From Acorus gramineus (Eukaryota > Streptophyta > Magnoliopsida > Acorales > Acoraceae): a stretch of DNA of 64,000 nucleotides. The first letter of the stretch is position 1; the number at the start of each line of letters is the position of its first letter. Made by a program: the position numbers and the translations under genes. Below the pieces are notes generated by a model, which did no database searches, was not told the DNA's origin, and worked only from the letters and a program-made list of their open reading frames with translations. This document shows, one piece after another, positions 1-10,943 of the stretch. The stretch spans positions 434,001 to 498,000 of the forward strand of contig JAUJYN010000030.1 in the NCBI GenBank assembly GCA_030737835.1. The letters run 5' to 3'.

Positions 1-592
1 CTGTGTATGTAGTGGTCACCTATCCACTTTAATGATCCACTTGCGCAATTTTGTTAAGTTTTGTGTTTTTTCCTTAATCCTTCGACATAGTGCCAATGGT
101 TCATGGGTTTTAATCATTCTATGTATTTCTAATGTGCTTATGAACTCAGGTTCCAAACATTACAGATTGGAATTTTCTAACATAGGCATTCCTAAATGTA
201 TGTTGCCTGTGCCTGATCAACAAATTCATATCACAGATATTTAACTCTGGTCGATCCAGTTGTTTGCAGTGATGTTGAACGAGAACCGCACATATTATAG
301 TCAACAATGTGATGAAAGTGGACATAGATTGTTCCAAAGGAAGATGAAGCTGACTATATGATGGTGAAAACAATATGGAATTTTTTTAATGGAATAGTAG
401 TAAGATGAAGAAAATATCTGTTGAAGGGTGGTGATGAGACACTGATGGTGTATAGTAGATCCAAATATAGGAAATGTAATTGGGTTTTGTACAAAAAGAA
501 CCATATGATTTGTAAAAATAGATAAGCTACTAGATGAATCATAGATAAACATGCTCTGTTACAACCATTGGAGAGTAGAATCACCAATAGAG

Positions 593-688
593 ATAAGCTG
601 TCATATATAGAAGATATCAATGAAGAATAGAAAAATAGAAATAAGCTGCCGTATATAGAAGATAACAATGAAGAATAGAAAAATAGTG
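593..688. repeat. 48-base tandem duplication
   Basis: Two adjacent copies with a 48-base period. Each starts with ataagctg (593 and 641), runs through tatatagaagat and ends in gaagaatagaaaaatag. They differ at only a few bases. No coding role is evident. Confidence 0.8.
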
Positions 689-790
689 AAAGAATTAAGA
701 TTTTAAGGTTAGAAGGGGTTAGGGATTCTGGAATGCACCAAGTTGACACTATCGAAATCCAGCCATAACAATAGACCCACTGAATCTTAA

Positions 791-1036
791 TTTTTTGGCC
801 AAATTGGCTGATATGCAAGATTCTAATGTTGCATTAGGGCTGTCTATGGGCCTATGGGGTTTTCCCCTTTGGATTGGATTTTTTTCTTATTTTAGTTTTC
901 ACCTTTTGGTTTTAATGCTATAGATTCTTCTGGAGAGGGTCTCCATTATTTGAGGAGAATCATTATTATGATTAATTGTTCCTATCCCGTTCAAAAAAAA
1001 AAAAAAAACACAGTTTTTTTTTTGGCCAAATTGGCT
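791..1036 (+). mobile_element. Short 5'-truncated poly-A retroposon with target duplication
   Basis: The direct repeat ttttttggccaaattggct occurs at 791-809 and again at 1018-1036. Between the copies is about 200 bases ending in a run of about 16 A (993-1008). A 3' poly-A tail between direct repeats is the signature of target-primed insertion. The body (810-992) resembles the 3' untranslated tail of a plant L1 (the end cctatcccgttc before the A-run). No coding domain is left, so the LINE assignment is an inference; a SINE is the alternative. Confidence 0.55.
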
Positions 1037-1745
1037 TACAAACGAGATTCTCTTGATCGAATCCTACTTAAAGATTTGTCGGTTAGGCTCCTAAAAAAAG
1101 AGTCAACTTCCTAATTAAAAACCTAAAATAACTCCTAGGAATATTTACTACATTAGGGCCGCTAACATTTAGCACATTAACTGACCACCCACAAATACTC
1201 CAATAAATTAGAGGAGGAATGCAATAGAAGGTGTGATTTATTGATGAGGCACTACGCTGAGTGAGGCTCCTCGTATGTTGATAATCAATAGATGAAGATT
1301 TAAGTAACATTAATGTTTATAGAATAGCATATCTTTATTTTTCTAAATTTCTTTCAATGCCCAATGACATGGCATTATATATCAATATTTCAATATTTTA
1401 AGTGAAATATATAGAATACAGAAAATTTTTGGTTTTTCTTTTTAAGATGGCCAGAATAAAATGTTTTCTTTCATAGAATTCCATTTTAGGCCTCATTATT
1501 AGGGTAATTTTGTACAAGACATGCACACGCTTGATTTATCTCTTTGATTTATCATGAAGAAGATCCTAGACATTTGAGGATGCTCTCCTAAAAGTTTAGT
1601 GTGCTCAAAGATGGCTAGCACCCCCTGTCTCCAAAAAGGTGCTTAGGGGATCAAACCCCACCATGTTTAATGTGCATGAGGCACCACTTTTTGAAAAAAA
1701 ACTAAAATTAGTGTGCTCAGAGAAAATTTCTAGGGTGCAATAATG

Positions 1746-2136
1746 AATTTGCCAATGTTCTAAAAATCCCGCCTAGGCCCCGATTAATCCCCCGCCTAGG
1801 TCTAGGCGGTCCTAGCCCGCAACGCTTAGTGCTTAGCCGCTTTTTCAATTAATCTCTAGTTAACAAAAAAGTTATTAAGTCACCTTATATATTATATATC
1901 TATTAATTAGTTTTTTATGCTATTCCTATTATACTTATATTATTAATTTTATTTTGATGTTATTTTGTTATTATTTTGTAGTCTAAAATCATTACATATA
2001 TATGTATATGTATTGTACTTATTATTATAAAAAGTGATTGATTAATTCCCGATTAATCCCCGCCTAGCCGATTAATCCCTAGTCCCTTTTCCACCGCCCG
2101 ACTAGCGCTTAGCGCTTTTTACAACATTCAATTTGC
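1746..2136. mobile_element. hAT-like MITE with terminal inverted repeats
   Basis: The left end (1753) reads caatgttctaaaaa. The right end (to 2129) reads tttttacaacattc, whose reverse complement is gaatgttgtaaaaa, so the terminal inverted repeats match at all but two of 14 positions. The element is flanked by the direct repeat AATTTGC (1746-1752 and 2130-2136), which extends to 7 of 8 bases, the target size of hAT elements. The interior carries sub-terminal GC-rich motifs (gcctagg and gcgcttagcgc types) around an AT-rich core, and no coding sequence. It is about 377 bases long and sits in the intron before the first visible VIH exon. Confidence 0.75.
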
Positions 2137-2777
2137 TAACAGACTAGGGGACTGTGTTTGAGCTGGAATGATACCTGTGGTAACATTTTTGGGCCCTTAA
2201 AGTTACTGTCATCAATTGGCCAGTGCATGCTTTTCGGTGTAAAGCATAATACCCCTGGTTTTGTTGCTCATTGGTTCAGTCTTGAGCATGATGTCAGTGT
2301 TAAATATCCTAAGTTTAGTTTGATGATGAATATTTTTGACACGTGTATTGATTTATAAAATTACTCAATATGAACCTTATTTTACTTCTCTCATCTTTTT
2401 GGAGTAATACCATAAATGTGATTCTATATTTCTGGTTGAACTAATCATTAATTTTATCTACCTGAAATCTATCATGTATGTGTAGTATAATAAATTCACT
2501 TTTACCAAGGAAGGAATTTCCTGAATATTATTTTGGCTTCATTGCATTATTCCAAATTGTAGATTTTATGTCAATGATGTCAAGTTCCTCAAATATTCCC
2601 TATGGAGTTTGGCAGATCCATTCATAACTGTTGTTAGTAAATGATTCTCATCTAGGAAATAAATAAATGTATATTTATAATGTGTGCTTAGTGGAAAGTT
2701 GAATTTCATTTATTCCTTCTTTATTGTTATCGAATTTGCAAGCGTGATATTTTTTCTGTTTCTGTGGGTTTTTGTAG

Positions 2778-5700
2778 GCCTTTCCTAGTGAATGAGCTGG
2801 AGCAGCAGCACCTTCTCCATGACAGAAGGAAAGTGTATGAAGTATGGATTTAGATTCTCAACTTTTGTCATTCCATTCTATATCCTTGCTGGACTTCTTC
2901 TGTTAAAATAAGCTTTTCTTAGATGGTCTTGTGTTCTATAGAATAAAAAACTCCTGAAACTTAAAATGATGATATAAAAAGTCGACCCAATTTAAAATAC
3001 ATGTGATGAACCATGAGAAATTTGAACATCCAAAACAACCATTACCTGGTAATTGGTAAATACCTAAAATAAATTTGTGAGACAAATGTATGAATAGGTC
3101 GATGTTTGTTTTTACTGTCTTTAAAAAATTAATTTGAAATTTTTTTAGATTAATTTGAATTTTATTTGTACATATTAACATCATAGAGAGTAATATTGAT
3201 CAATCGCATAGTGAGATTCATGGATGGTTGCATGGTATGTAAAAGCATGTAAACCAGTAATCATAGAAACGCGTACACAGGGCACAAACACATTTTACAT
3301 GGAAAACCCTAAAAAGAAAACACACACGGTCAGCAGATCTTATAACTCTACTCAACGACTAACTCATCTTGATCCCACCTGGATATATCCCATTGGATGA
3401 CTCACCATTATTTTGTGTCCACCAAGTTGAATAACCTTCCAGTTTGGCGCTCCAGACTCTCCTGTTGGTAGAGTTATTCTCTGACTTGCAATCTATCCCC
3501 ACCCCTCGCGCAGCATTGTCCTTTCCCCTATCTGGCGACAATGAAATATTGTTTCTCATTGGAGGTGATGGAAGGTAGGACTGGACACCAGTTGTCAACA
3601 TGTTTGAGAGACAGCTTGAGGGCTGGATGATAAGGTTGCTTAGCCTCTTGGGAAGGATTGTGCTGCTCCAAGCAGAGCTATCAAATCTCCCTCTTCTTCC
3701 AATCTCTTTTTAAGGTTCAGGACATTCTCACTAAGATAGATGCCATCAAGTGAAGTTTCCTTTGGAAGGGTCATCCTCTAATAAGGTGCATCTTGTAGGG
3801 TGGGGTGGGGTTTGTGGGAAGAAGAGACATGGTGACATGGTATCATGAATGTAAAGGATATGAACAAAGTGTTGCTATGTAAATGCTTGTGGAGATGGAT
3901 TCTGGTTTGACAACAACTATGATGCAACATAATGAAGGACAGCTACTTCTCCAACCCTCCTTTTGGGGGCTTCTTTCTCCTTGCAGTCTCAGAGGTCACC
4001 AACATGTTTAAGGAACGATTAGTTGGAATGTTGGACTGGGGACCAGTCGTTCTTTTGGCATTCAGTGTGCCATGGGAGTCCAGGGGTGTTTTGCGGCACC
4101 ATGGACAAACAAGGAAGGTTAAGGAGTTCTGGATCAAGAATGAGGGGACCAGTCGTTCTTTTTGTATTCAGTGTGCCGTGGTAGGCCTTTTAAAGACGTG
4201 TCCAGGGGTGGTTGTGGCACCCTGGACAAACAAGGGAAGGTCGAGGAGTTCTGGATCAAGAGTGTGGCAGCCATTGAGAGGTGCATATGCAGAGGAACCT
4301 TTTTGACATGGAGGTTGATGAATTTGTTGCTCTCATGGCGGTTCTTGAAGGTGTTGGGCTATGCGGTAGTGCTGACCGTGCAGTTTGGAGCTCTCGGCCC
4401 AAGTAGGGATTCTCAGTCAAATGATGCTATGACTAGTGGTTGAAGGAGAGAGCCTTGTCTTCCAATTGCCTGTCTAAAAACAAAAAGATTTGGGGGGATC
4501 AAAGTCTCCCTGAAGGTTCAGATTTCTTGTGGTTTGTGTACCAAGTGAGAATAACATGAAATCTTGACATCAAATGCACATTTATCTGCTATGTCTACTT
4601 CACTTATGTTTATCCACACAATAATATCAAGAACAAGCAAATTGTTGATGTTTAATTATTATAATTGTTTTATTTTGGAGAAAGTGCTTCTATATGTAAG
4701 AGATCTGTTCTAGATATAAGATCTCTCCTCATAAGTAGATTACTTAATTTTTCTGGTTCATAGAACCTTCTAGATTTTAGTTTTTTTTTAAAACAAATGA
4801 GAGATTTTCTGGAATATAGCTCTGATTAATAGTAAACTTATGTGAGTTTTTCTGGAATGTAGCGTTTGGAAATGTATGGAATTCCAGTCCCAAGTTACGC
4901 TCTTGTAAATAGAGAATATGCTTATCAAGAGCTTGATTACTTTGTGGAGCAAGAAGATTTTGTTGAGGTTCATGGGAAGCGCTTTTGGAAGCCTTTTATT
5001 GAGAAACCTGTTCATGGTGAGTCTTTGGATCTTGCTCTGAAGCATGAATTGTCTGTTTCCAAACATTTTTTAAAGAATAACTTGGTAGCTTCCTCACCTG
5101 TGACTGTTTTGTTATATTGTTTGTGGCACCATCTTGCTGTTACTAGAGAAGTTTTGGTCAATTTGCCCGTCAATGTTAATTCTAGTTAGTGTTTCCATTC
5201 ATTATTCGCTTGTAATGTTTTTGGATACTATAAAGGATCAATTTATCAGTCATATATCTGACCAACAGGATTTAGTAAAATTGCCATTTTTCACAGGTAT
5301 GTATCATGCCTTTTGACATTCTCTGGGCATTCATTAGATTGTGGTGGAGAATTTTTTTGTTTATCTATTTACATCTGGTCACTGATTTTAGGACTTCATT
5401 TCATTTGTTATGCTTTTGGATTTTATCATTGGGTTACTTCATCAACCACTTTAAACCATGCTGGTTTTAATTTAGATCATGCTGGTTGCAGATTGGTTCA
5501 CAAAATACACATTTTCTTCTGTGCATTGAAGGATTGCATACTTTAAACCATTGCTCATCTATTTCTTAACCATGTAATTTTTCTAGCTTACAAAAGACCT
5601 GACATAGATTGGGTTTCTGCTTATTCTTGGAGGTTTATTTCACTAAAAGATTGCACACTGAAACCATTCATCATTTTTTTACTCATCTCTTTTGATCAAT

Positions 5701-8700
5701 GTGAGGGGGAGTTTGGGTTTGGGGCAGATGGGAATCAGGGTGGGAAGCAGTTTGCAGATCAGCAGATGGATGTGTTTTTGGTGTTTGATGGAATGCAACT
5801 ATTCGATTGTTAGCCTGTCATGGATATTTTATGCAGACAGTATAGTTAGCCATGCTGAAGGTTCACTAGTCTTGTCTCAATGTGTGGCTCAGAGGTTGTA
5901 GTAGTGTTGCTAAAAGAAGTCAAGTCTGACTTGAACTGAATTACCTGCTTTAAGAATGTGGTAATAAGATGATCATCTATGAGACGTCACGTAGGAGCGC
6001 AAGGAGACGGGTTACTCACAATACCAATGATTTTTCTGTCATAGTTTGCATTTGAGATATTTATTCATCCGCTTGTTTGAAAAGGTTTCCCTTCAAATTG
6101 TAAATTTCTTTTGGGTTTAAAAAGGTTTCATTATTCTTTTTTCCAATGATATTTTTCTTGCTTTTGTTGAAGGGGATGATCATAGCATTATGTTATACTA
6201 TCCAAGTTCTGCAGGCGGGGGTATGAAAGAATTGTTCCGTAAGGTTGGTGACATATCTAATTTCTCAACATTTTAATGGTTTATTTATTTATATCTCTCA
6301 TATGTTTAATCTACTATAATTTGCTAGTTTTAAGCCGAGTCCAAAAGTTGAAGAAATTAAGTTTGTTAGTAATGTAAATAAAAAAAATTTACTCCAGTTA
6401 ACTAACCACATATGGCATTTTATTCTGGTTGGAGCCTTTGTTGATAGTTGGATGACTTCATTTTCTTTTTTCAGAAATAAATGTAAGTATGTAGAATTGA
6501 TTCAATGCAAACTAAGTTCATGAAAATGCTGATTTTTTTTATTCCATGCAAATTTTGAAACTATTATGTGGAAAATAACCTTGATAATTTCATTTCCATA
6601 TATTGTTTTGTGACACACAATTGGAGACTTGGATCATACTATTTGAATAGACTATATAGCATTTTCTTTGACATTGTGTTTCAAATAATGTGTTATAAAT
6701 TAGTTAGATTATGTATCTCAATTAATGAACTTCGACTATTCTAGTTTATTCAAGTGGATATTAAGGCATAATACAAGCCGAGAATATTTATGGTACACTT
6801 GTTTAAATTTTTTCTCTCAACTGTTGAATGTATACTAACCATTTGTGTCAACCAAATGCGTACTCAGTATTAGTCAGTAAACAAAATATGGTGGTTTCTC
6901 AAACAATGATTTATGCAAGTGTTGTAGGAGATACTTGGTAGGATATGCGAGTGTCATTCTTGATGAAATTAGAGGTGTTGAAAATTGAAATGCCTTTTCC
7001 CCTCACTGGGTAAGGGGTGTTTGCAACTAACCTGGATGTTCACTCTTCCAAATATTATCAATGTAGAACCTCTAGTGGTGTAATCAATTAGTAAATTGAT
7101 GAGAATATTTTTTTAATGAGTCATGAAGCGGTCTGGCTAATATAATGGCTACATGTGGGAATGTATTAGCTACATGTGGGCAGAACATAATGATTTGTCT
7201 TTTTATAAATTGCATTAATGTTTAAGGTGTTTTTAACTCAATTCTCTTGGAATAGGTCTCACATGTTCATCTTTATTTAAGTTTTCCAAGCTTCTGACAA
7301 TAGTTTTGCCATTGACACGCCTTACCATCTTTAAACATTAGGGTTCTATTTTTTCTGATAAATACTTTATTATTTTTAAATTCTTAGTTTTATTAAATAG
7401 TAGAGCCCAAGCTCATTCATTTCTCATTATGATTGTGGTGTGACCTTAAATTATGAGATTATGTTGTTTTGCTTTAAGACAATTTCAGAAATTGAATGGG
7501 CTGCTTTAAATAATTTTATCAAAGATACGAATAATTTAGTTCCTAAAAAAATTTCTTACATGTTTTTTTTTTTTTTTTTTTTGATATCGGAGGGGCTTCC
7601 CGTGGCTGACCTTACGGCCAAGCTGGGAAAGCTATCTTCGCCTGTTTCTCCCTGGTCCCAGAGAAAATTTCTTACATGTTTTAAACTGGTTTATTGGCGA
7701 ATATCATATATTTTCAAATATTTGACCTTCACAGGTAGGAAATCGGTCAAGTGAGTTTCATCCTGAAGTTAGGAGAGTGAGACGTGAGGGCTCATATATA
7801 TATGAGGAATTTATGCCTACTGGAGGGACAGATGTGAAGGTAGTGTGACTTATATGTCCATTGTTTTGGGTTTGTGATATTTTAAATGCTTCAATGGTTT
7901 TCACACATTTTTTAATGAATATCTTTCATTTGAATTTTCTTTTTTAATTATGTTCATATTTTCTTTCTAATATATATGTTTGTTTGAAGATGAGCATTTT
8001 CCATCTTTCCTTTTTATATCAGCTGATGAATTGCTCTATGATTAAAGCCTTGTCTATGTAAAAAAAAAATTCCATGCAAAAGAATTGATGAATGATTATC
8101 TGAGTGAGTTCAAACTTTGATCTAGACCTAAGGTTGAGTTAGCAACCAAATAATTGCATGTGCTATACTTATTGACGATATTAGTTTTCAGGATGAAACT
8201 CACTTCACCATAAGTAATATCTTTCATTCCTACCATATAGCACGACATTAGTTTCAGAAACAAACAGGTTTTTTACTTCCATCAAAGGAACATACCATGT
8301 CTGCAGTTTCTGTAGTTAAAAAACTTTCCACTGGAAACATATTTTTGATCCGGAGAATGAAAAAAAAAGACTGAATTAAGTATGAAAGAAATATATAATT
8401 ACTGTGTTATATTTATTATTTACCCAATTGAATATTTGATGAACTCTACTGGTCATTCTCATCACACAAATGCTGGTTCTTTTACCACTTTTCATTTCAA
8501 ATTTGGTCATTAATTTAATGACAACATTTGAGCTTCTCCTTTAACACAGGTATATACTGTGGGTCCAGAATATGCACATGCAGAGGCACGAAAGTCACCA
8601 GTTGTTGATGGTGTTGTCATGAGGAATACAGATGGCAAAGAAGTAAGTCACCACTATTATCTTTCCGTTGTGTAGTTTTCTTAACATTTGAAAGTGAATG

Positions 8701-10943
8701 ATTGCTTTATGATTATTTCTTTATAGTTTACTGAAATCGGTATCTGTTACGTGCTCAAGAAACATGATTTGTAATTCATAGGGCACTATAGTTGCCTGTC
8801 TCCACTTAAACTCTGGAAAGCTTTACAAGGACCAGGGCAGTCAGCTTCTGCATGCTAGGTCTTATGCCTATGTGACCTGAAGAACTTTTAGCAACACATA
8901 AAATTGCCACTATGATGGTTTTAAAGTAAAAAATGGTGACGTAACCAAACAAATTAGGTATTTTCATTTTGTAAATCTATACAACTTAGATCATGATTGT
9001 GGTCCTACATCTTGAGAACCTCATCTCAATTCTGGATGCTAAACAGAGAACTGGAACAAGTGTTGGCAATACTAGTTTTTTGTTCTTTTGTAATATTCAA
9101 AAAACTGCAATCTTTTTATGAATCTATGTTTGTGTTGCAGGTGAGGTATCCTGTACTTCTAACTCCTTCTGAGAAGCAAATGGCAAGAGATGTCTGTATC
9201 GCGTTTCGACAAGCGGTTAGTTTGATTAACTTTTGTTCTTCCGATAGCCTCACAAAATTTCTTTTCATTTGTATACTGCAGTCTACAACAAGATATTAAA
9301 TTTGAAATTTCTTATGGGATTTTTTCCACTGCCTCTTTAAGGGCTGGTTTGGCAAGGGGATAAATGGTGGGATAAGGGTTAATTATGAGGATAAATGAGT
9401 GAGATGAAAAATTATCCTTGTTTGGTATATAAAATAGTCGGGATAAACTGCGGACAATTGTCTCAATTTTGAAATAAAATGGGGATATTTTGTTCTACTT
9501 AAATGCTGGGATAGCATTTATCCCCACTTTTTATCCAAATTTTGACAAATGTAAATATGAACAAAATTGATGGACTTTTTATCCCCTAAAATTAGGACAA
9601 CTTATCTTCAAAACCTCAACCTCTTGCCAAACTATCCCTAAACGTTTGGCATACATAAATTGCATTTAGCTCGGTGTATATTTTCCCATTCTTGTTAGAG
9701 TTTCTTTTCCTTGGGTTTCACTTGATTTTCGATGATATAGTTCCCCTAGCCTCTGGTTGTTGGACAATGCCAAATGTTCTTTGTCTTCAATGTATGAAAG
9801 AAAATTGTTGATAAGTAGTTACCTTGGCGTTCATTCACAAAATGATTGCAACTTATTATATATGTTATTCTATTTTACATTTTTGGTATTATTTTGTCTT
9901 CAAAACAATATATAAAAGGGAAGCTTGCATCTAAATTTTATCATCTGTTCTTTGATATAATAAATACAATATTGCCTAATGATTTCAGTCAATTGTTGTG
10001 GTGCTTAAAATTGGTCTTGCATTATATATATTTGTTTCTGCTATATATTGCCACTTAAATATGAAGGAACCAACCAACATTTCCCAACTCACTATGAAGG
10101 ATCGGAATCCTTATTTGAATGTATATAAACACTCTTACGGTAAAAGGATACCGACATGATGACATGGCCATAAATTGTTCAATACAGATAAGGTAGATGA
10201 ATATTTTTCCTCTCACTAGAGAACACTTTGAATTATACAGTGAGTTGTGGCATCCAATGCTAATTTTGTTAATAATAACAAGAGCCTATTTTCGAATTTT
10301 TTGGGCGGGCTATTAATTTATCCTATGCTAAGAATTCTGGTTAGGGTTCTTTGATGGACACAGCCACGACCAGTCAAAGGAAATGGTTGTGCTTCTTAGA
10401 TGGTCAATTTTGTATATATCTCCAATGATATACCATTTTTATGTCCCACAGATGTTACTACTGATTTCCTATTATAACACACCCATCTGCAGGTATGTGG
10501 TTTTGATCTCTTGCGCTGTGAAGGAAGGTCATATGTATGTGATGTGAATGGATGGAGTTTTGTGAAGAACTCACACAAGTAATTCCATCATACAATCAAG
10601 TCACCGCATTAATGTTATAGGATGTAACCCATTTGAGATTCTTACACATGATGGCTAGTTATGCTCCATATTGCAAGGCTTAATTTATTGAAGTGGTCTG
10701 TTTCGATATCAAACTTACAATTCTATTTGAATACAGATATTATGATGATGCAGCATGTGTGTTGAGGAAAATGTTTATTGATGCCAAAGCACCTCATCTT
10801 TCCTCAACAATTCCTCCTACCTTGCCTTGGAAAATTAATGAACCAGTTCAACCATCTGAAGGTTTGACTCGCCAAGGAAGTGGAATTATTGGCACCTTTG
10901 GCCAGTCAGAGGAACTGCGTTGCGTCATTGCTGTTATTCGCCA
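2778..10943 (+). CDS. VIH exons 1-8: ATP-grasp kinase half
   Basis: Visible residues 1-284 (counting P at 2779 as residue 1) hold the RimK-like ATP-grasp domain minus its first about 88 residues. Conserved blocks in order are PFLVNELE (1-8), HDRRKVYE (14-21), [18 protein letters not shown] (54-71), DDHSIM and [13 protein letters not shown] (74-96), [16 protein letters not shown] (116-131) and [12 protein letters not shown] (203-214). K131 and D204 align, with an offset of 88, to the VIH2 residues K219 and D292 whose mutation kills the kinase (positions recalled from the literature). The metal-binding D-V-N is present. No truncation or odd residue is seen, so the kinase should be active. Confidence 0.9.

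Larger units (their letters stand above)
1..2777. other. Upstream intron (or 5' flank) of the VIH gene
   Basis: The first recognisable VIH exon begins at 2778 with an acceptor AG and a split codon, so this stretch is most simply the 3' part of a preceding intron more than 2.7 kb long. I searched it for the conserved N-terminal VIH residues that should precede the first visible exon (about 88 residues by comparison with Arabidopsis VIH2) and found none on the + strand. What it holds is AT-rich intronic sequence with a 48-base tandem pair, a short poly-A retroposon and a hAT-like MITE, listed separately. The 154-residue open frame on the minus strand (354-818) is low-complexity, rich in L, S and I, and looks like chance. 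Confidence 0.6.
2842..4862. other. VIH intron 1, filled with repeats
   Basis: Intron 1 is 2.0 kb. The part 2842-3200 is plain AT-rich intron. About 3230-3600 has phrases typical of decayed plant LTRs (for example cattttacatggaaaaccct near 3290), but no ends can be placed. About 3602-4555 is an L1 fragment, listed separately. 4556-4862 is plain intron. Confidence 0.5.

Noticed and set aside
354-818. 154-residue minus-strand frame rich in L, S, F and Y
   Set aside because: Low complexity, spans the 48-base tandem repeat, has no start context or domain and lies in intron sequence.
3359-3601. 80-residue minus-strand frame in VIH intron 1
   Set aside because: No domain seen. The stretch has phrases of a decayed LTR, and the frame is not conserved with anything I recognise.
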